Source of the DNA: Pseudoscleropodium purum
Taxonomy: Eukaryota > Streptophyta > Bryopsida > Hypnales > Brachytheciaceae
Direction: 5' to 3'
Assembly: GCA_963969395.1 (NCBI GenBank)
Contig: OZ017802.1
Coordinates: 2,048,501 to 2,112,500 of the forward strand
Length of the DNA stretch: 64,000 bases
The first letter of the stretch is position 1. Each line of letters starts with the position of its first letter. Shown here in pieces: positions 13,142 to 23,480 of this stretch. The notes beneath the pieces were generated by a model. That model ran no database searches. It had not been told where the DNA came from and saw only the letters and a program-made list of their open reading frames with translations. Position numbers and translations under genes: made by a program.

Positions 13142-13974
13142 CTACAAGTTTTCTATCGGGTTCAAGTCTAGGGAATTTGGAGGCCATTCTAGTTTTGAGA
13201 TCCCGTGAGCTTGCCTCCAAAACTCTAGAGCTTTGCCACAATGCACAAGAGCTCCATCTTCCATGAGAAGAAGTTGTTTTGGCAATTCATGCACGAAATA
13301 AAATCCACTTAGAGTACCTTCATAGACATGATTTACAAAAAGAGTAGTAGTTCGCTCACCTTGTGGCATAAGACAAGTGGAGATTTGTCAAATCCAGTGA
13401 AAGCACCCCAAACCATGACCAATGTTCTCCCTGACTTAAAAGTAGGCACCAAGCAGTGATCAACATACTTTTCATGCACTTTTTGCCAAACCCGGATGCA
13501 GCAACTCTCTTTGCCTAGCTCGAAAGAAGACTCATCAGTCTAGATGATGTTTTTCCAATTATCGGCATCCTAATGTCTAAACTTTTGAGCAAATGCCAAC
13601 CTCCGCATCCTATGTACAAAATTTAAATAGGGTTTCCTTGGAGCAATGCGATTTCCAAAACCAAGATGCTAAATGTACTTACGGATGGTGTTTCAGTGAA
13701 CACCAAATGTTTCAGCAAGATTCACCAATGTGATGCGTTGATCGGACATGATGAGCCGTATTAGGTCTTGAAGAGAACGATTGGAGAGTTTTGGTGGCCG
13801 TGGTTTCGGTTTACCTGTAGTAACGCACCCAAATGACTTCTATTTTGTTAAGATTGTTGAAATAGTGGAATGGGGCATTCCAATAATGAGAGCAATGCGG
13901 CTTGATTTCATGCCACCTTCATGCATTCTAACAATGAGAGCCCTCTCATGATTGTTCAATGTCTGTGTGCACAT
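13142..13974 (-). pseudogene. Degenerate Tc1/mariner transposase (DD34E type)
   Basis: Reading down from an ATG at 13972-13974, the frame starts with an N-terminal helix-turn-helix region of the Tc1 kind (a HERALIVRMHEGG segment) and then a GKPKPRPPKLSNR basic linker. The catalytic domain follows: TDESSFELG (first Asp), MVWGAF, LLMEDGALVH (second Asp) and PPNSLDLNPIENL (Glu), with 34 residues between the last two acidic residues. It is broken by several in-frame stops (one replaces the Trp expected before TDE) and by a one-base frameshift near 13370, and it stops right after the catalytic Glu. The family cuts and pastes DNA at TA sites. I could not find its terminal inverted repeats. Dead copy. 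Confidence 0.85.
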
Positions 13975-14784
13975 GGCAATCTGAAAAAAATGACATGGGA
14001 AATGTTTGATGTTGATGGAAATGCTTGGAATGATAGCACAAAATGCATTAAAAAAACAAACTGAAAACCATCAAGAAGAAGTCAATAGGCACCCCAACAT
14101 TCAGAAACTAAAAATCAAAATGGAAATCGAAAAAGATTTGAATTAGAACGGATGAGCATGTAGATCAGATGGGGTGTAGGAAGAATTGAATCATAAGGTT
14201 TGGTCCACGAGGGTGATCCCCCCCCCACCCCCAAAGAAAAATTGGCCCAACTTGTGAGATCGCGGTGGAGAGCGCGATGCAAAGCGTAAGCAATGAGAAA
14301 ATGAAATGTGGTGCGCAAGGAAGAGTAGAAATGGAAGTGAACACAAGAATGGAAAATTGAAAGTTGGAAGGAAGGCCAATGCCAATGGGGAGTGGGTCCG
14401 TCATGAAGAAAGTGCCGTCGTTGCCAACGTTTGGAGCACTAATGGAATGAGAATTTTTTAGTGGAGAATGGGGAATGCGACATGTTGATGATGATGAGGG
14501 ACTAGACTAGGAGGAGTAATACAGAAGTAGGGACCTGGAGACCCATTGTTGCACCGGCATGGAGGGCTAGAAGAGTAGACATAGTCGTTGTCGAGGAAAA
14601 GGGGGAGGTCCAGAATTCATAAATAAAGTAGACCTAACTATACAGTATGTGTTGGAACATGATACAGATTCCTTAATTTGGTAATACAGTATGTTGCTTC
14701 GTCTTGAAGCTCTTCTTCTTCAGTTGACAATATATATACGTGGTGCCCCTTTGTGTGATTCCTTTGTGAAGAACTTCTTTTTGA
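13975..14784. other. Intergenic / possible remainder of the Tc1 element
   Basis: Mixed-composition DNA with a C-run at 14219-14230. Overlapping frames on the minus strand at 14115-14404 have no recognisable domain. Confidence 0.4.
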
Positions 14785-15646
14785 ATGCTTGCTAGCTATA
14801 TACGGGCTTATAAGGATTGGGACTTTTCTTCAGTTTGAGGTTCACAGTCGGGCGGAAGAAGCTTCAAAGTTCATGTACCAAAGTTGCTTGAGTCAAGGTT
14901 CTTGGTATTGTCGACGATTCAGATATTTGCTTAATGGGAACCGACATATGGGTACATCAATCACTCATATGGCGTTTTTCGTTGTTTGTACATGAGCTTT
15001 GTTTGTTCATTTTGTTACTAGTTTTCATGGAGCTTAATTATACTTCTAAGGTCTTGATTGTGTTGACGAAACCCGAAACCCTTCTTGTGACATTTAATTG
15101 GTAGAGCTAGCTAGCTGTCAAATTAAATGTGGAGTGTAGCATACCTAGCTTTTTTCTTATACTAATGTTTGTCGGAGTATTATTGGGATGACTTTCAATT
15201 AGGATTGGTATTCGTTTCTTGTGGTTGGAAAAACCTACCTTATTTGTTAGCATGTCATGGTAAGATAGTGCGTACCCACGTAGGTGTTCATCTCAGCTAG
15301 CATATCTATTCTTATAGACCTACAGTATATGTGAACTTGTATTTTGGTCTTGTGAATGGCTATGGGTATTTACTTCCTGAGTTTGAGATTCAGACTGATT
15401 GTTAATTCATAAAGTAGCTCGGTTGTGCTGTAATTCATGTGAGGCGCTTCATATTACCCTCACATGCATTCTCTAGAATTTAAGCTATTGTTTGGTCTCT
15501 TCATTTTTTAAGGAATCATTACAATGTGAAAATCAACGTTGTGTATGTTGATACATGGTTCATGCTTTCTCATTTTTGATCAATAGACTACATTAGATTG
15601 TTGAATTTCTTAACTATATTATTTGATCTGACGACAATGACTACAT
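14785..15646 (+). promoter_or_regulatory. 5' leader and first intron of membrane-protein paralog A
   Basis: This block aligns with the upstream part of paralog B (about 38150-39081). Shared blocks include GGGCGGAAGAAGCTT near 14850 (GGCGGAAGAAGCTT near 38200) and ATTTAAGCTA near 15480 (38918), and the last bases before the insertion, TTTGATCTGACGACAATGAC, match the corresponding bases of B. By analogy with B this is leader exon plus most of a 5' intron. The 11.7-kb element begins at 15647, a few bases before the expected 3' splice site. Confidence 0.6.
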
Positions 15647-15835
15647 CAGGGTTGACACGACGTCCGGACGCGGACGCTGTGTCCGCAACGTCCGCTGACA
15701 TTCGCGGTCCCGGCGGACGCAGCGTCCGCCGGGACCGCCCCGTCCGCCCTGTTCGTCCACCCTGTTCGCCCCGTCCGCCCAGACGGCCCTATTTCCCCCG
15801 ACCGCCCTATCCAAACTGCCCCGCGGTCACTCCCT
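15647..15835 (+). repeat. Left terminal GC-rich region of the 11.7-kb element
   Basis: Terminal repeat followed by CGTCCGGACGCGGACGCTG and many CCGCCC/CGTCC words, then an abrupt change to AT-rich DNA at about 15835. The same start appears in the MITEs at 11846-12189 (inverted) and 16553-16837. Confidence 0.85.
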
Positions 15836-16011
15836 TAATCTTTAAACAATTAAATGTTAAATGAAGTGCAATGGTTCGCGATTTGTTATTAAAACAATGT
15901 CTCTCATAAGTTGAAAGATTATAAAGTTTGACCACGAGTCCATGATAGTCTTGAAAGTATGAAAAAATTCCAATTCATTTTCAAAAGGCAAACTAAAAAA
16001 ATTTGTGACTT

Positions 16012-16014
<3 letters not shown>

Positions 16015-16049
<35 letters not shown>
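16015..16049. repeat. (AT)n microsatellite
   Basis: About 17 AT units just inside the left end of the element. Confidence 0.95.
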
Positions 16050-16050
<1 letters not shown>

Positions 16051-16254
16051 TATTTAAAAAATCAAGATCAACACAAATACAAACATAATCAATATGGGCA
16101 AAATGTATTCAATTTAATGTAGAATACCATACATTGTGCACATTTGGCTAATTGCACATATAATTTTTTTCATTCCAACTTTATATTTCTAAACTAATTT
16201 TTAATACCTATATAACCTATTCAAGTATTCAACTACTACTTCTGCACTACCAAT

Positions 16255-18041
16255 CTAATATAAATGGCGGAAATGTTCATCTGGCATCGGCCAACGATAT
16301 GTATTAGAAAATCGCGTAATCACATGGGCCAAACTAGTATTTTCATCGTCAGTCTTCGAAGAAATGCGCTTCAAGTAAGCATAAAACACTTTTGCAAAGT
16401 CATGAAAGGCAAATTGTGTCGCACTAGGTGTTTTAAGTAGCACGTTGAAATACGCCTCTGACATGTTGTTTCCATTCATCCGCCGAGCAATTTTTCGGAC
16501 GGCATACTCTTCCGACTTACGTGAATACATCGGAATGACTTCCACATCTGCAAAGGTGTTGACAGGACGTCCGGACGCGGACGCTGTGTCCGCAGTGTCC
16601 GCTGACATTCGCGTCCTGGCGGATGCAGCGTCTGCTTGTTCCCCATCCACCTGTCTGCCCGTCCGCCCGCCCGTCTGCCCGATTACGGCCGTCCAATCAA
16701 CGCGCGGACTGATTTGGTCCGCATGATCTGGGTGTCCGCCCCGCCCGTCCGCTTTCCGACGGCGGTCGGAACACTGCGTCCGGACGTCCGGAAAACGGAC
16801 GCTATTTTGGGGCGGACGTTGAAATTTGTCAACCCTGCATCTGCACCTGCTTTATGCAAATATGCAATACATGGATCCACCCACCATCTCCTCTGCAAAG
16901 TTTGTTTCATCTCATCTGCTGATGTGAATGTGTACAAAGACTTCATTGGCTGAGAAGCTAAGGTGGTCATGCCCCAATCACAAACTCCAATATACACACG
17001 TGACTCATCCTCTGGAAAATGCAACAAGATGTTGTCCGGAGAAAGATCATTGTGCAAATGTCTAGCAAGATGCACTGCATACATTATATGCATAAACGCC
17101 CATGTCAACTCCGTGCGCTTCTTCCGATATTGCCCTAAACGGTGAGCTTTTACAACCACCTCTTCGGTTGGATTTGTATACATCAAACGGATTTGAATGT
17201 TGTCTAGATAGTCCTTATCCATATTTAACATTTGTCGAAGAGTTCCACCATTTCACCAATACGCATAACCTTCACACATCGTTCCGTGCACTACAGCAAA
17301 TCGTATCACACCCGCGTGTGGAATTCGAACAGCCATTGATTTGTTTTGATGCTCTAACTTTGCAAGATCGGGTCGAGTTTGGTGGTGAATGGATTTCTTT
17401 GCCGCAAACTCCCAATAAGGAAGTATTCCTGGACATCCTTCAATACAAACCTTTCGAATCGTTGCATATCCACCTCTCATCGTTCTATCATCAACAGCAA
17501 TCACGCGTGTTGTATCTGGAAGTGCTATGAGGTGCCGTTTGTTCCTTTCCGCTTCAGCAACTCCATCATTGCTTTTCCACCAACCAATTGAACCAACTCG
17601 ATTGTGCTTTTTGGCGAATGGAGCACATCGCCCCCTAAACAAGTCCGCTTTCAGAATCACTTCTTCAAACTGGGCGTCATTGGGTCGATATTCCTTGCCA
17701 TATTTAACCAAAATGACTTTGGAATTCCACAAAGCGTCATGAACCTTGTTCTCCAAACATTTGGTGAAGTACGTTTTATGCATTTCGTCATACCACTTCG
17801 CCACATTCAATGCATCCAACAACATCTGTGTCATGTCTACCTTGAATTTAGACACGCACTCCTCTTGATATCTAATATACTTATTGTCTAAAGACAATGT
17901 TGTTTTCGATTCATAAAATTAAACGATGCGCTCAATCATGAATTTCTTGCATTCTTCCGAAGGACTTTGGCGAGCTACTTCTAAGTTCGATGGTCCCTCT
18001 CCATGTTTAAGCTTCGCAACCTTCTTCTTCCCGTTCGGCAT
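16255..18041 (-). pseudogene. Transposon-borne protein kinase, broken
   Basis: From the ATG at 18039-18041 one frame encodes a 497-residue protein once the nested 285-bp MITE and its 8-bp duplication (293 bp) are set aside. The N-terminus is basic (MPNGKKKVAKLKHG), then a helical region, then a kinase domain: glycine-rich loop RGGYATIRKV, beta-3 lysine in EFAAKKS, hinge ending NGGTLRQML, catalytic loop HNDLSPDNILL and metal-binding VCDWG. The key catalytic residues are therefore present, so the ancestor was probably active. Breaks: a TAA about 40 codons in, a TGA at 17253-17255 in the hinge, and the MITE at 16553-16837. No intron is needed. It lies second-in-line to the Gly-rich gene on the same strand, with its own GC island upstream (18237-18322). 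The closest kinase family is not clear to me. Confidence 0.8.
16553..16837. mobile_element. Nested hAT-like MITE inside the kinase gene
   Basis: The 285-bp insertion has right end GTCAACCCTG and a slightly decayed left end AAGGTGTTGAC. It is flanked by perfect 8-bp repeats CATCTGCA (16545-16552 and 16838-16845). Its left half matches the left end and its right half the right end of the 11.7-kb host element, including GGAAAACGGACGCTATTTTG near the right end. The MITE thus jumped into a larger member of its own family. Removing it rejoins the kinase frame exactly (GGT GCA GAT GTG GAA). Confidence 0.92.
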
Positions 18042-18236
18042 CGTGACAAATGAAATTGATATAGATCAAATTTTTTAATTTGAAATTGAATTCACGTGCA
18101 AGTGTCCAAAAAATTGGCAACAAGGGGGTCCCAATAAACCACTCTTGCCTTGCCTCGGAAAAGAGCCAATGGAGGATGAACCACTAAGCTCTCCGCTCCA
18201 CCTTGCATTCACAAGGGGCAAAGCAAAAGTGACAAT

Positions 18237-18322
18237 GCGGACGGCCCGTCTGCCCCATCGAACGGCCCCAAACCGTCCGCCCGATCGGACGGGCACGGGC
18301 GGACAAATCAAGCGTCCGCCCA
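18237..18322 (-). promoter_or_regulatory. CGGACG-rich island upstream of the kinase gene
   Basis: About 85 bp of GC-rich sequence with several CCGTCCGCCC/CGGACGGGC words, 195-280 bp upstream of the kinase ATG. It resembles the element's terminal regions and the islands before the other two cargo genes. No TATA box is evident next to this one. A promoter or transposition-protein-binding role is inferred. Confidence 0.5.
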
Positions 18323-18924
18323 ATCCGATTTATTTTTCATATTTGAAAATAGAATCTAAAGAAGAACCACTAATTGTCTAATTTGGGCATTTCTTCATAC
18401 GAATAAGAAATCATTTTAATTTTTAGCAATCGTTGAATGAAAAATAAAAAAATTTCAAATATTCAAATAATTTAATCTTTCATAAATTAATTAGAAATAC
18501 ATTTATATCATTTACGAGTTTCTAAATGTAATAAACACACAACAATAATTTCAAAATACACACCATGCTAGTACATATTTAACCTCGAATGCTAAATTCA
18601 AAAATAAACATAATATGGCTCTTACAAAATTACATTTCTTCTTCATATTTTTATTATTTATCAAAGTCGCTTATAGCCGTATATATCAACGCTATTATAA
18701 AATAATACAATGATGTCTTCAACAATATGCTTGCCTACATACATACTTGGTGTACACTATTACACAACACTTTTTGAAAAAGTGAACAAAATTGTTGTTC
18801 AAAATTGTTCTATTCATTTAAAATTTTGTACTACTTCTACCAATCTAGTGCTCTATATTTGTCGTGAGAGTAAAAATGAGAAAATTGAGCAAATACATGC
18901 TTACTATATACTTGCATGTTTTTT
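18323..18924. other. AT-rich spacer within the element
   Basis: Non-coding spacer between the kinase upstream island and the 3' end of the Gly-rich gene. No distinct terminator identified. Confidence 0.5.
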
Positions 18925-20187
18925 TTATTCGGAATCTGAATCAGACTCAAATTGTTGACTGCTGCCTCTTTTTTGTACTCCAATGAACGGACCACCTCCG
19001 TAGTTTCCGTGATATCCACTCGGTGCACCTCCTTGTCTATAATTTGAACCTCCAAAAGTGGGAGGAGGAACCGGAGTAGTAGGCTCTGATCCTCTTTCAT
19101 TTGAAGCCCCGTCATAAGAGGCCCCATGATGCCCGTATGAATCACTTCTAGTTGATCCCGGATAGTAGTGGGCGCTTCCGTGAAGAGAGCAACTATACTG
19201 CGGGGTTACATGGCTTCCTCCACTACCTTCAGAGCCCACTTGAGTGGGCGTCGTATAATATGAACCAGATTCAGTAGACCTACTATAGTGCGTGTTGCCA
19301 TAACTACCTGTCCCACCTAGAGAGCCAATTTCAGAGGGAGTGCCATAACGAGAACCAACTGCACTTGAACCACCATAATGCGTGGATCCATAGCTCCCTC
19401 TTCCACCTTCATATCTATTTTGAGGATCGTAACCAGAGTATGAACCACCTCTTCCATGTTCAGATTCTCACGTTCCATGTTCATGTCCGTAGGACCCACC
19501 ATGCCTATCTTGCCGTCCACGATCTTGAAGGCTTCTGCATGTTGCTTCTTGCATTTGTTGCTCGAATTCAATTCGTTCTCGTTCTTCTACCCGCTCGCGT
19601 CTAACTCCAAATGTGACAAGCGCTTGCATATCATCGTCATCATCGTCATCTGTCCACACATCTTCAGCATCTCGTAGAACAATTGAAGGTTGTTGTAGAT
19701 AACCTCGATTAGACTACTCTAGCATGCAATCGCTTGCGCCCCTCCATTGTGTGTCTATAACGGCATCCGTGCGCGTACAGTTCTCTACATTGCGACCTGT
19801 AGCAGTACGCCAGTCCACGTCCTTGTGGAGTACAATCTCTGCCCAAACCATTGCCATAACATTATAATTCATTATATTTGGTTTGGCGCTTTTAATGCCA
19901 AGAACTCGATGCACTTGTGTGTATCGTTGTTTGAAGTGCTCACTTTGGCACGTAGACATTTGTCCTTCCCAACGTGGCGCTTGGTGCTCTACACGTTCAC
20001 GTCGCCAAAGTTTTTGAATGTGAGTCATTTTTACATACTTCTTGCACATTGAACAATCCCACACTCTTGTTGGTTCTTTTTCTCATCCCGGTTCACCCAC
20101 GCACAATGGATCTGCCCAAGCATCCCAATCGAACAATTGGGGTCTTCCCTTTCGACTACTTTTTTTGGGTGTTCTATCTTTCGGCAT
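18925..20187 (-). pseudogene. Transposon-borne Gly/Ser/Tyr-rich protein with shared N-terminal domain, broken
   Basis: From the ATG at 20185-20187 a single frame of 420 codons runs to 18925 with no frameshift but three stops: a TGA about 35 codons in, a TAG at 19714-19716 and a TGA at 19468-19470. Order of parts: basic N-terminus (MPKDRTPKKSSRKGRP); a domain starting VWDCSMCKKYVKMTHIQKLW and extending through MNYNVMAMVWAEIVLHKDVDW; an acidic run of seven Asp; a charged, probably coiled segment (RRERVEERERIEFEQQMQEA); then a long low-complexity tail with repeated GSYG and HYG motifs ending SDSDSE. The first domain also occurs in the RING gene of the same element. The WDCSMC start hints at metal binding but I cannot name a zinc-finger class. 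A DNA- or RNA-binding role is a guess. Intronless. Confidence 0.7.
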
Positions 20188-20408
20188 GATGAAGCTGAAG
20201 CAAAGAGAATGAAACAATTAGAAAGCTTAAGAACCAAAATTTTGATTTAATTAATTCATTAAAATTTTACAAGTGTGAACTTTGTGAAAATTTGTAACAA
20301 TGCCACAACAATCGTTCACTCAAAGCGGAAGGGGCGCGCAGAGCTTCCAATGCACTGGTCCGCCCACTCCAAAAGAGAACGATTGTTCGGAATGAGCTGT
20401 CCGCCTCC

Positions 20409-20616
20409 CCATATATATATGCGGACGCCCCGAGGCGGACGTTCAGATCATGCGGACCACATCAGTCCGCGTGTCAATCGGACGGCCGTACCGGGGCGGA
20501 CAGGGCGGACTCCGGATCGGGCGAATAGGGCGGACGGAGGACGGGCGGACGGATATCGCGGCGGACGGGGTGGACAGGGCGGACGGGTATTGGGACGGAC
20601 AGGGCGGACGGCTCAT
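20409..20616 (-). promoter_or_regulatory. CGGACG-rich island plus TATA box upstream of the Gly-rich gene
   Basis: About 195 bp of GC-rich repeats, followed in the direction of transcription by TATATATAT at 20412-20420, about 225 bp before the ATG at 20187. Part of it (CGGACCACATCAGTCCGCG) matches the middle of the two MITEs in inverted orientation. A core-promoter role is inferred from position and the TATA box. Confidence 0.6.
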
Positions 20617-20681
20617 CTTGAACCCTAAACCTAATGAAGGAAATTGTTCTTTTTTCAAAATCTCACAGTAGAGATGTTTAA

Positions 20682-20880
20682 CCCGTAAAGTTCTTTTCAC
20701 TAAAAACACTTCAAAACTCCCAATAGTAGTACAAATATCAAGTCTTAGAAGAAAAATACTTTGGGGCATATGTAACCGTAGGATCTTGTAGTAAATTAGT
20801 TGGAAAAAATATGGAAAAAATTTTAGACAAATCCACCATTTGGATTGTAAGATATTAGATATTGAATGTTTCATTTAAAG
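20682..20880. mobile_element. Truncated end of a TTAA-type element
   Basis: TTAA at 20678-20681 is followed by CCCGTAAAG and then about 190 bp that align with the left end of the element at 56530 (shared: GTAGGATCTTGTAGTAAA-like, CCACCATTTGGATTG-like, AAGATATTA). The rest of the element is missing. Confidence 0.6.
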
Positions 20881-23036
20881 GGGCTACTCAATTATGTCTA
20901 TTAATGAACAATTGGTAGGCTAACAAACCTAACTTAGCATGTATTTTAATATTTGTTGCAATTGTTTTAGGAATATTATAACATAACACTATTATAATAT
21001 TCTTATAAATGATATAATACTAAATCATTTCAAAATCAACAACATTCGAACACAATCTGTCAATCTTGTCTTTCATACTCCTTTAATGATATATATATAT
21101 ATATATAAATATATATACATACATAAAATATATTAGATAAATCAACATGAACAAATCAATGATTATATATTTCATAGATCTATTCTTCATCAATCAAATA
21201 AGAGTGCATGTGCAAATATAGACAAAGATGGTTTCTCCATTTGTTGCTAAAAAATAGATAAACAAATAGAGAAAGATATGAAGTAAATGTTACTTAGAGA
21301 ATTGAAAAGAAAGAAATTGAAGTACTCAATTGCATTTTATTAAATTGGAAAATTGCATGTGGATGACATGAATTAATCTTCATAGATGCTAAACTTATAC
21401 GAGTTGCATTTTAACATTTATGATTTATGCAATTGATTGAATTGAAAGCTCTTGTAATTACATTTTCAAATTTTCGATTCAATCATTCAAATTTGCAAGA
21501 GTGATTTATGATAGATTTATAACTTTAAATGTGAAAGCATTCAATGCCTTTATGCGTTTGTTCATCAATATATTAATTTTAGATAAATAATATATATTTT
21601 TTATAACATATGCATAAACCATTACATTAAAAAAAACTAAAAACTAAAAGCCAAGCCAAATAGGCTAGTCCAATGAAGAGAACAAGATAATAAGAGCCTT
21701 ACGAGACAGAAAACAAAGGAAAAAAAAGAAATATCAAAAGGATTCAAAGGAAGAAACAAGATGCATTCTTGCAAGACCGTAGAATACATAATGATTTCAA
21801 AATCCAAATACAAATATATTTTCTATTTCAATGAGAGCCAAAAATGAACTACCTTGCTCTCAAAGATTGTATAATGTACATGTTATACAAAACGAACAAA
21901 TAACAGAAAGAGTAGAAGACATCGTTTATCATGATTGAAAACTGAAATGATTTTTTTTTTCTATGTAGAATATTTTATGAAATGTAACAATGTATTTAAT
22001 TATCATAGTAATTGGTAGAAATCTTTGTGCAATACATAGAAACATTTCATTCATGTGGAATGTTTTCATTTATTTAGGATTAAAATGGAAATATTATACT
22101 CTACAAAGTACAAACCAAAAACAATACCATATACCTAAGTTCAAAAGTTTGCAATTGTTTCGTGAATTCATTTTGAAAACTCAAACAAAGAAATATTTTA
22201 TAATCAATATCTTGTTCATTTGAATCATTTCAAAAATCGAATTCCGAATTCAATTCCTATTTATAATAGAAATTATATTTGTCAATTTTTTAGATCTCTA
22301 AACAATGAACCCTCTTTTTTAAAATTAATATTTAAAAACATCTGAAATAAAAATATTGGAATTACCCTTCAAAATAAATATAGCACATGTATAATGTATT
22401 CTACTCCACCAACTCAAGTAATGAATTTTTCTATGTTTTTAAGAAAAAATATATCCATACATGATTTGAAAGTTAAAACATTGATTCTTTTTCTTTGTTT
22501 TCAAATCTAATCAAAATTTCATTAAAAAATATGAAAGACTCGATGTTCATTTGAAGATCGTGATGCACTTTTAATGAGAAATCACAACCTTTCATTAAAT
22601 ATCATGAGGTTGAAATCCATTAAACTGTTATTCTAATTATGTATTGGGGCCTTTTTTTAAAATTTCATTTGCTTACAATGAAAATGGAATTGATTATTTT
22701 TGCAAAACATTTGATTTCCTAATGAACTTTAAAAAAATCCCCACCATCTTTAGATCTTCTCAAAACCTATTTAGAGGAATAATATCAGTAAATAATTCAA
22801 ACATATTCAACTTAACCACATTCCCCTCATTCGTAAAACAATTTAGGGGAGAAAAGAAAAGGTTTAGGGTAATTAGGGTATAAGGTTTAGGGTTTACATT
22901 TTAAGAAAAAAAAAAATGACAAACTAATTACATTGATCCTCATTTAGCAGTGATTATTAGGCTGTTTTATTTTTGAAATGTTACCGCTCTTTTTGAATAA
23001 TAATGGCCTCATAGGATGCACCAATTGACAGCTAGG
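20881..23036. other. AT-rich interior of the 11.7-kb element
   Basis: About 2.1 kb without a supported gene. It holds an (AT)n tract at about 21090-21117 and telomere-like repeats near its right side. I looked here for a transposase and found none; the longest frames (under 80 codons) are AT-rich noise. Confidence 0.55.
22841..22899 (+). repeat. Degenerate plant telomere-like repeats
   Basis: TTTAGGG and near copies occur five times in about 60 bp (ATTTAGGGG, GGTTTAGGGT, AATTAGGGT, GGTTTAGGG). In plants such telo-box-like motifs also occur in promoters; this block lies about 140 bp before the GC island of the RING gene. Confidence 0.5.
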
Positions 23037-23267
23037 CGGACGCCGTCGGCGGTCAGTGTTTAAGTGGGGCGGTCGGCGTGTCCAAAGCGCGGACGGCGTC
23101 GGAAGGCGGACAGTGCGGACAATCCGGTCGGACGGGGCGGTCGGACGGGGCGACGGGCGAAAGGCGCGTCCCCTACCGAAGCGAACGTCGTCGGTCCGCG
23201 CGGCGGACACGAGGTTCGAGGCCGCTTCGCGCGGTCCGGGGCAGGTCCGGCGGCGGACGGCTATAAG
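23037..23267 (+). promoter_or_regulatory. CGGACG-rich island plus TATA box upstream of the RING gene
   Basis: About 225 bp of GC-rich sequence with repeated GGCGGACG/GTCGGACGGGG words, ending directly at TATAAG (23262-23267), 214-219 bp before the ATG at 23481. The island-TATA-ATG spacing is close to that of the Gly-rich gene. The frames within it are translations of GC repeats. Confidence 0.6.
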
Positions 23268-23480
23268 GGTGGAGTGACTTTTCATTTCTTCTCACTTCAA
23301 TTCTCCTTCGGTGCCAAGTTGGATGTGCTACTATTGCTTTATGCGCTAGTTGCTCCTATGGGGTGGAGAATTGAGGTCCTCTATCTTGTGTTACTGTGTT
23401 GCGGTTGATGCCATCACTTTTGACTATCACGTGAGATTTTTTTATTCACTTCAATTGGTTATTGAATCCAATTGACAATC

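Noticed and set aside
20409..20616. A third hAT-like MITE at the Gly-rich gene promoter
   Set aside because: It shares internal sequence with the MITEs but lacks both terminal repeats and an 8-bp duplication, so I describe it as an island, not an element.
23037..23285. GC-rich open frames on both strands near 23 kb, and similar ones at 11837-12184, 15598-15864 and 27165-27449
   Set aside because: They are translations of CGGACG repeats in the transposon ends and islands, open in many registers at once.
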